Below are positions 59,401-64,000 of a DNA stretch of 64,000 bases, piece by piece. A program made the translations under genes and the position numbers. The notes below the pieces were generated by a model that saw only the letters and a list, made by a program, of their open reading frames with translations, had not been told where the DNA came from and did not search any database. Origin of the DNA: Lycium barbarum (taxonomy: Eukaryota > Streptophyta > Magnoliopsida > Solanales > Solanaceae). Position 1 is the first letter of the stretch. Each line of letters begins with the position of its first letter. Where the stretch lies: the NCBI RefSeq assembly GCF_019175385.1, contig NC_083344.1, positions 5,928,965-5,992,964 on the forward strand, in the 5' to 3' direction.

Positions 59401-59541
59401 AGTACAAGGGTGTCCAATTTAATTTACCTTTTATTTATTTTGTACTCAAATATTTCATCTAATTTCATGTTAGTCCAACCAAGACTAAATTGAGCATGAG
59501 AAAATAGGTCAATTGTAAGTAACCAGTCGCTTCTCAAATGC
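56421..59541. other. Anonymous AT-rich intergenic DNA downstream of THIC
   Basis: No gene or clear repeat boundary. Short open frames here (for example 56571-56792 and 57519-57713) have no recognisable content. Contains tandem-like pairs such as the two copies of TAGACT(T/A)TAGAGTCAT(C/G)AT at 56822-56900. Confidence 0.35.
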
Positions 59542-59794
59542 ATACAAGATGGTCCCTTACCAACAAGGATTGCGGTGGAGTTGTAAGTACTCTTTTGTCC
59601 TTAACCAGAAGTCTGGTTTCAAGCCCTGTTGGGTACAGAGTCGCCTGTGTTAGGGAGCGCTTTATCCCCAATGTGGGACTTCCCAGCGCGAATTCGGATT
59701 CAGTCGGGGCCTCAACGTTGGTACCAGACACCCGGGGTGTTTGGGGGTTGTGGGGGGGGGGGGGGGTGTTGGAAACCAAAAAAATACAAGATGG
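59542..59794 (+). mobile_element. SolS-like SINE with 11-bp TSD
   Basis: The body 59553-59783 has a tRNA-derived head with A box-like GCGGTGGAGTTGTAAG and B box-like GGTTTCAAGCCC, then the Solanaceae SINE body TTAGGGAGCGCTTTATCCCC, AATGTGGGACTTCCC, GCGCGAATTCGGATTCAGTC and ACCAGACACCCGGGGTG, a G homopolymer, and an A-rich tail. Target duplication ATACAAGATGG at 59542-59552 and 59784-59794 is perfect. It lies about 80 bp beyond the THIC riboswitch-intron acceptor (in gene order). Confidence 0.85.
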
Positions 59795-59898
59795 CATCTG
59801 AGTATATGGTGAATAAACTGGTCCTGGCAAAGGGCAGGATCAGCTTAAGTTGAACCATGGGAGAATCTCCATCCCTGTGCAAGCAACAAAGGAAAATT

Positions 59899-59996
59899 GC
59901 ACACTCCCTACGCAGGAATTATCCTGTTCAGGTTCAAAGGGTTCTTTCTCAGCCTGATCAGTCAGCATTTGAAGCTGACACAGACACCCCCGGTGC
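59899..59996 (-). ncRNA. TPP (thiamin pyrophosphate) riboswitch aptamer
   Basis: The minus strand carries all TPP aptamer hallmarks: closing stem GCAC / GTGC, GGGGGTG, an extended P3 arm (GTCAGC...GCTGAC), the strictly conserved CTGAGA at 59947-59952, AACCCTTTGAACCTGAACAGG of the P4/P5 arm, GGATAATTCCTGCG, and TAGGGA (within 59905-59913). It lies about 720 nt beyond the THIC stop, the place known in plants. It binds TPP to lower THIC expression through 3' splice choice. Confidence 0.96.
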
Positions 59997-60101
59997 TTTC
60001 TCGTGTCAATAAATCGAAGATATAAGAGACTGAATACAAGAAAATAGGTGATATCTTATTGCTAACAAGGATAGTTTCTTTGAACAAGGCTGTTGTCTCA
60101 A

Positions 60102-60107
60102 TTTATT
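60102..60107 (-). terminator. Poly(A) signal AATAAA inside the riboswitch intron
   Basis: AATAAA on the minus strand, 25 nt after the donor at 60132 and about 105 nt before the aptamer. It would serve the short, stable THIC mRNA when the intron is retained, and is lost when the intron is spliced. Confidence 0.65.
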
Positions 60108-60235
60108 TAACATAACCAAACTAGATACTTACCTAACACTTGATACTGAAGCTCCTTCTACCTCCTCCTTGACTGGCCTATGGAGTTGTCACCACTTCAG
60201 AAAGCTCTGAGCCAGTTTACGATCTTTATATAGTC

Positions 60236-60714
60236 CTGAAATTGTATTCTTCAAGGTAAGCGATGGAGCTTAGTGAGGAATACAAAAAGTTTCTGCATTA
60301 TGTTGCAAGGTAACCGCTGCAACTATTTTCTTGAATGCTCCCTCTGTTCCATTTTATATAACACTTTTTCCTTTTTTGTTCGTTTAAAAGAGAATGACAG
60401 CTTTCTATTTTTGGAAAACTCTTTAACATTCCAATTTTACCCATAATGACATGCTTTTATAGTCTTAGAAATATCATGGTATGTTTATGACTGAAACTCC
60501 AAAGGTACTTTTGGTAATCAAAAAGTCTTTTTTTCTTTATTAAACTCCATTCCGCTAAAACAACGTCATTTAAGATGAAACGGAGGGATTGATCTTTCGG
60601 AGCGTAAGGAGGGATAAGAAAAGTGTCGTGTTGTGTTGCAGGCTAATACAGGTAATCATTTCTTGGATAAAACATATTTTTACCTTTAAAGAACTTGGAG
60701 AAAGAAACACTCAC
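60236..60714 (-). other. First 3' UTR intron of THIC
   Basis: The donor is sharp: two bases after the stop codon the minus strand reads AG|GTGAGTG (intron starts 60714). The acceptor is less certain; TTTCAG|GAC ending at 60236 is the best candidate, with TTGCAG at about 60317 as alternative. Plant THIC genes have an intron at this point. It holds a Stowaway MITE (60338-60588). Confidence 0.6.
60338..60588. mobile_element. Stowaway-like MITE in the THIC 3' UTR intron
   Basis: Begins CTCCCTCTGTTCCATTTTATATAACAC and ends GTCATTTAAGATGAAACGGAGGGA, terminal inverted repeats of the Stowaway group. The expected TA duplications are degraded (TG, TT). About 250 bp. Confidence 0.75.
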
Positions 60715-60716
60715 CT

Positions 60717-64000
<3,284 letters not shown>

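Larger units (their letters stand above)
59875..60132 (-). other. Riboswitch-controlled intron in the THIC 3' UTR
   Basis: On the minus strand a consensus donor AG|GTAAGTATC (exon ends 60133) and a strong acceptor TTTGTTGCTTGCACAG|G (exon resumes 59874) define a 258-nt intron. It contains an AATAAA and the TPP aptamer. In plant THIC, use of this donor removes the poly(A) signal and yields longer, less stable RNAs. The intron boundaries are predicted from sequence. Confidence 0.75.

Noticed and set aside
59534..59853. Open frames on both strands
   Set aside because: They are translations of the SINE body.

Overview
This 64 kb window is nuclear DNA of a flowering plant, almost certainly a member of the Solanaceae. 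The evidence is: intron-containing THIC with a plant-type TPP riboswitch in its 3' UTR, a chloroplast TSP9 gene, SINE bodies of the kind common in Solanaceae, and a dense load of plant LTR retrotransposons, MULE/Stowaway/CACTA MITEs and solo LTRs. Only three host genes can be supported: TSP9 (1749-2072, +), a small josephin-like-annotated gene (47304-47705, -), and the 3' five-sixths of THIC (60717-64000, -, running off the right edge). They are unrelated in function beyond two being chloroplast proteins; there is no operon-like organisation.

Layout: 1-7.7 kb holds TSP9, a truncated SINE, a Stowaway MITE and AT-rich intergenic sequence. 7.7-17.05 kb is a decayed LINE (+) whose ORF1 region carries a CACTA MITE (9194-9776) and whose endonuclease region is split by a complete chromovirus-type Ty3 element (10726-16058, LTRs about 280 bp, TSD ACCTT). 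17.5-32.2 kb is one Athila-type Ty3 element on the minus strand (17532-32241, TSD GTTAC) with gag, protease, RT-RNase H, integrase and a third ORF; that ORF is cut 10-11 codons after its start by a 1.5 kb solo LTR (22109-23645, TSD CCACC) from a related family in the opposite orientation. A non-autonomous MULE (32261-33590, 9-bp TSD) lies 19 bp beyond the Athila end, followed by a 5'-truncated Ty1/copia element (33631-37147). 37-42 kb is degenerate repeat sequence with a Stowaway MITE and a 15-bp perfect hairpin.

42.0-46.4 kb is a roughly 2.1 kb tandem duplication, each copy carrying the same two MULE insertions with the same 9-bp TSDs. 47.3-47.9 kb is the small gene with a TATA box. 49.3-53.8 kb is a 4.4 kb solo LTR. 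53.8-59.5 kb is repeat remnants and anonymous AT-rich DNA. 59.5-64 kb is the THIC 3' end: a SINE, then (reading the minus strand backwards) a splice acceptor, TPP aptamer, AATAAA, splice donor, a 3' UTR intron containing a Stowaway MITE, and three coding exons.

The most informative parts are the complete THIC riboswitch/alternative-splicing module, which can be read base by base, and the arrays of short palindromes that recur in two different Athila-like LTR families and in the interior of the large element. No clearly new biological system was found; the unusual signals are structural (nested insertions, segmental duplication, palindrome arrays). All family names come from recognition of motifs, not from a database search.
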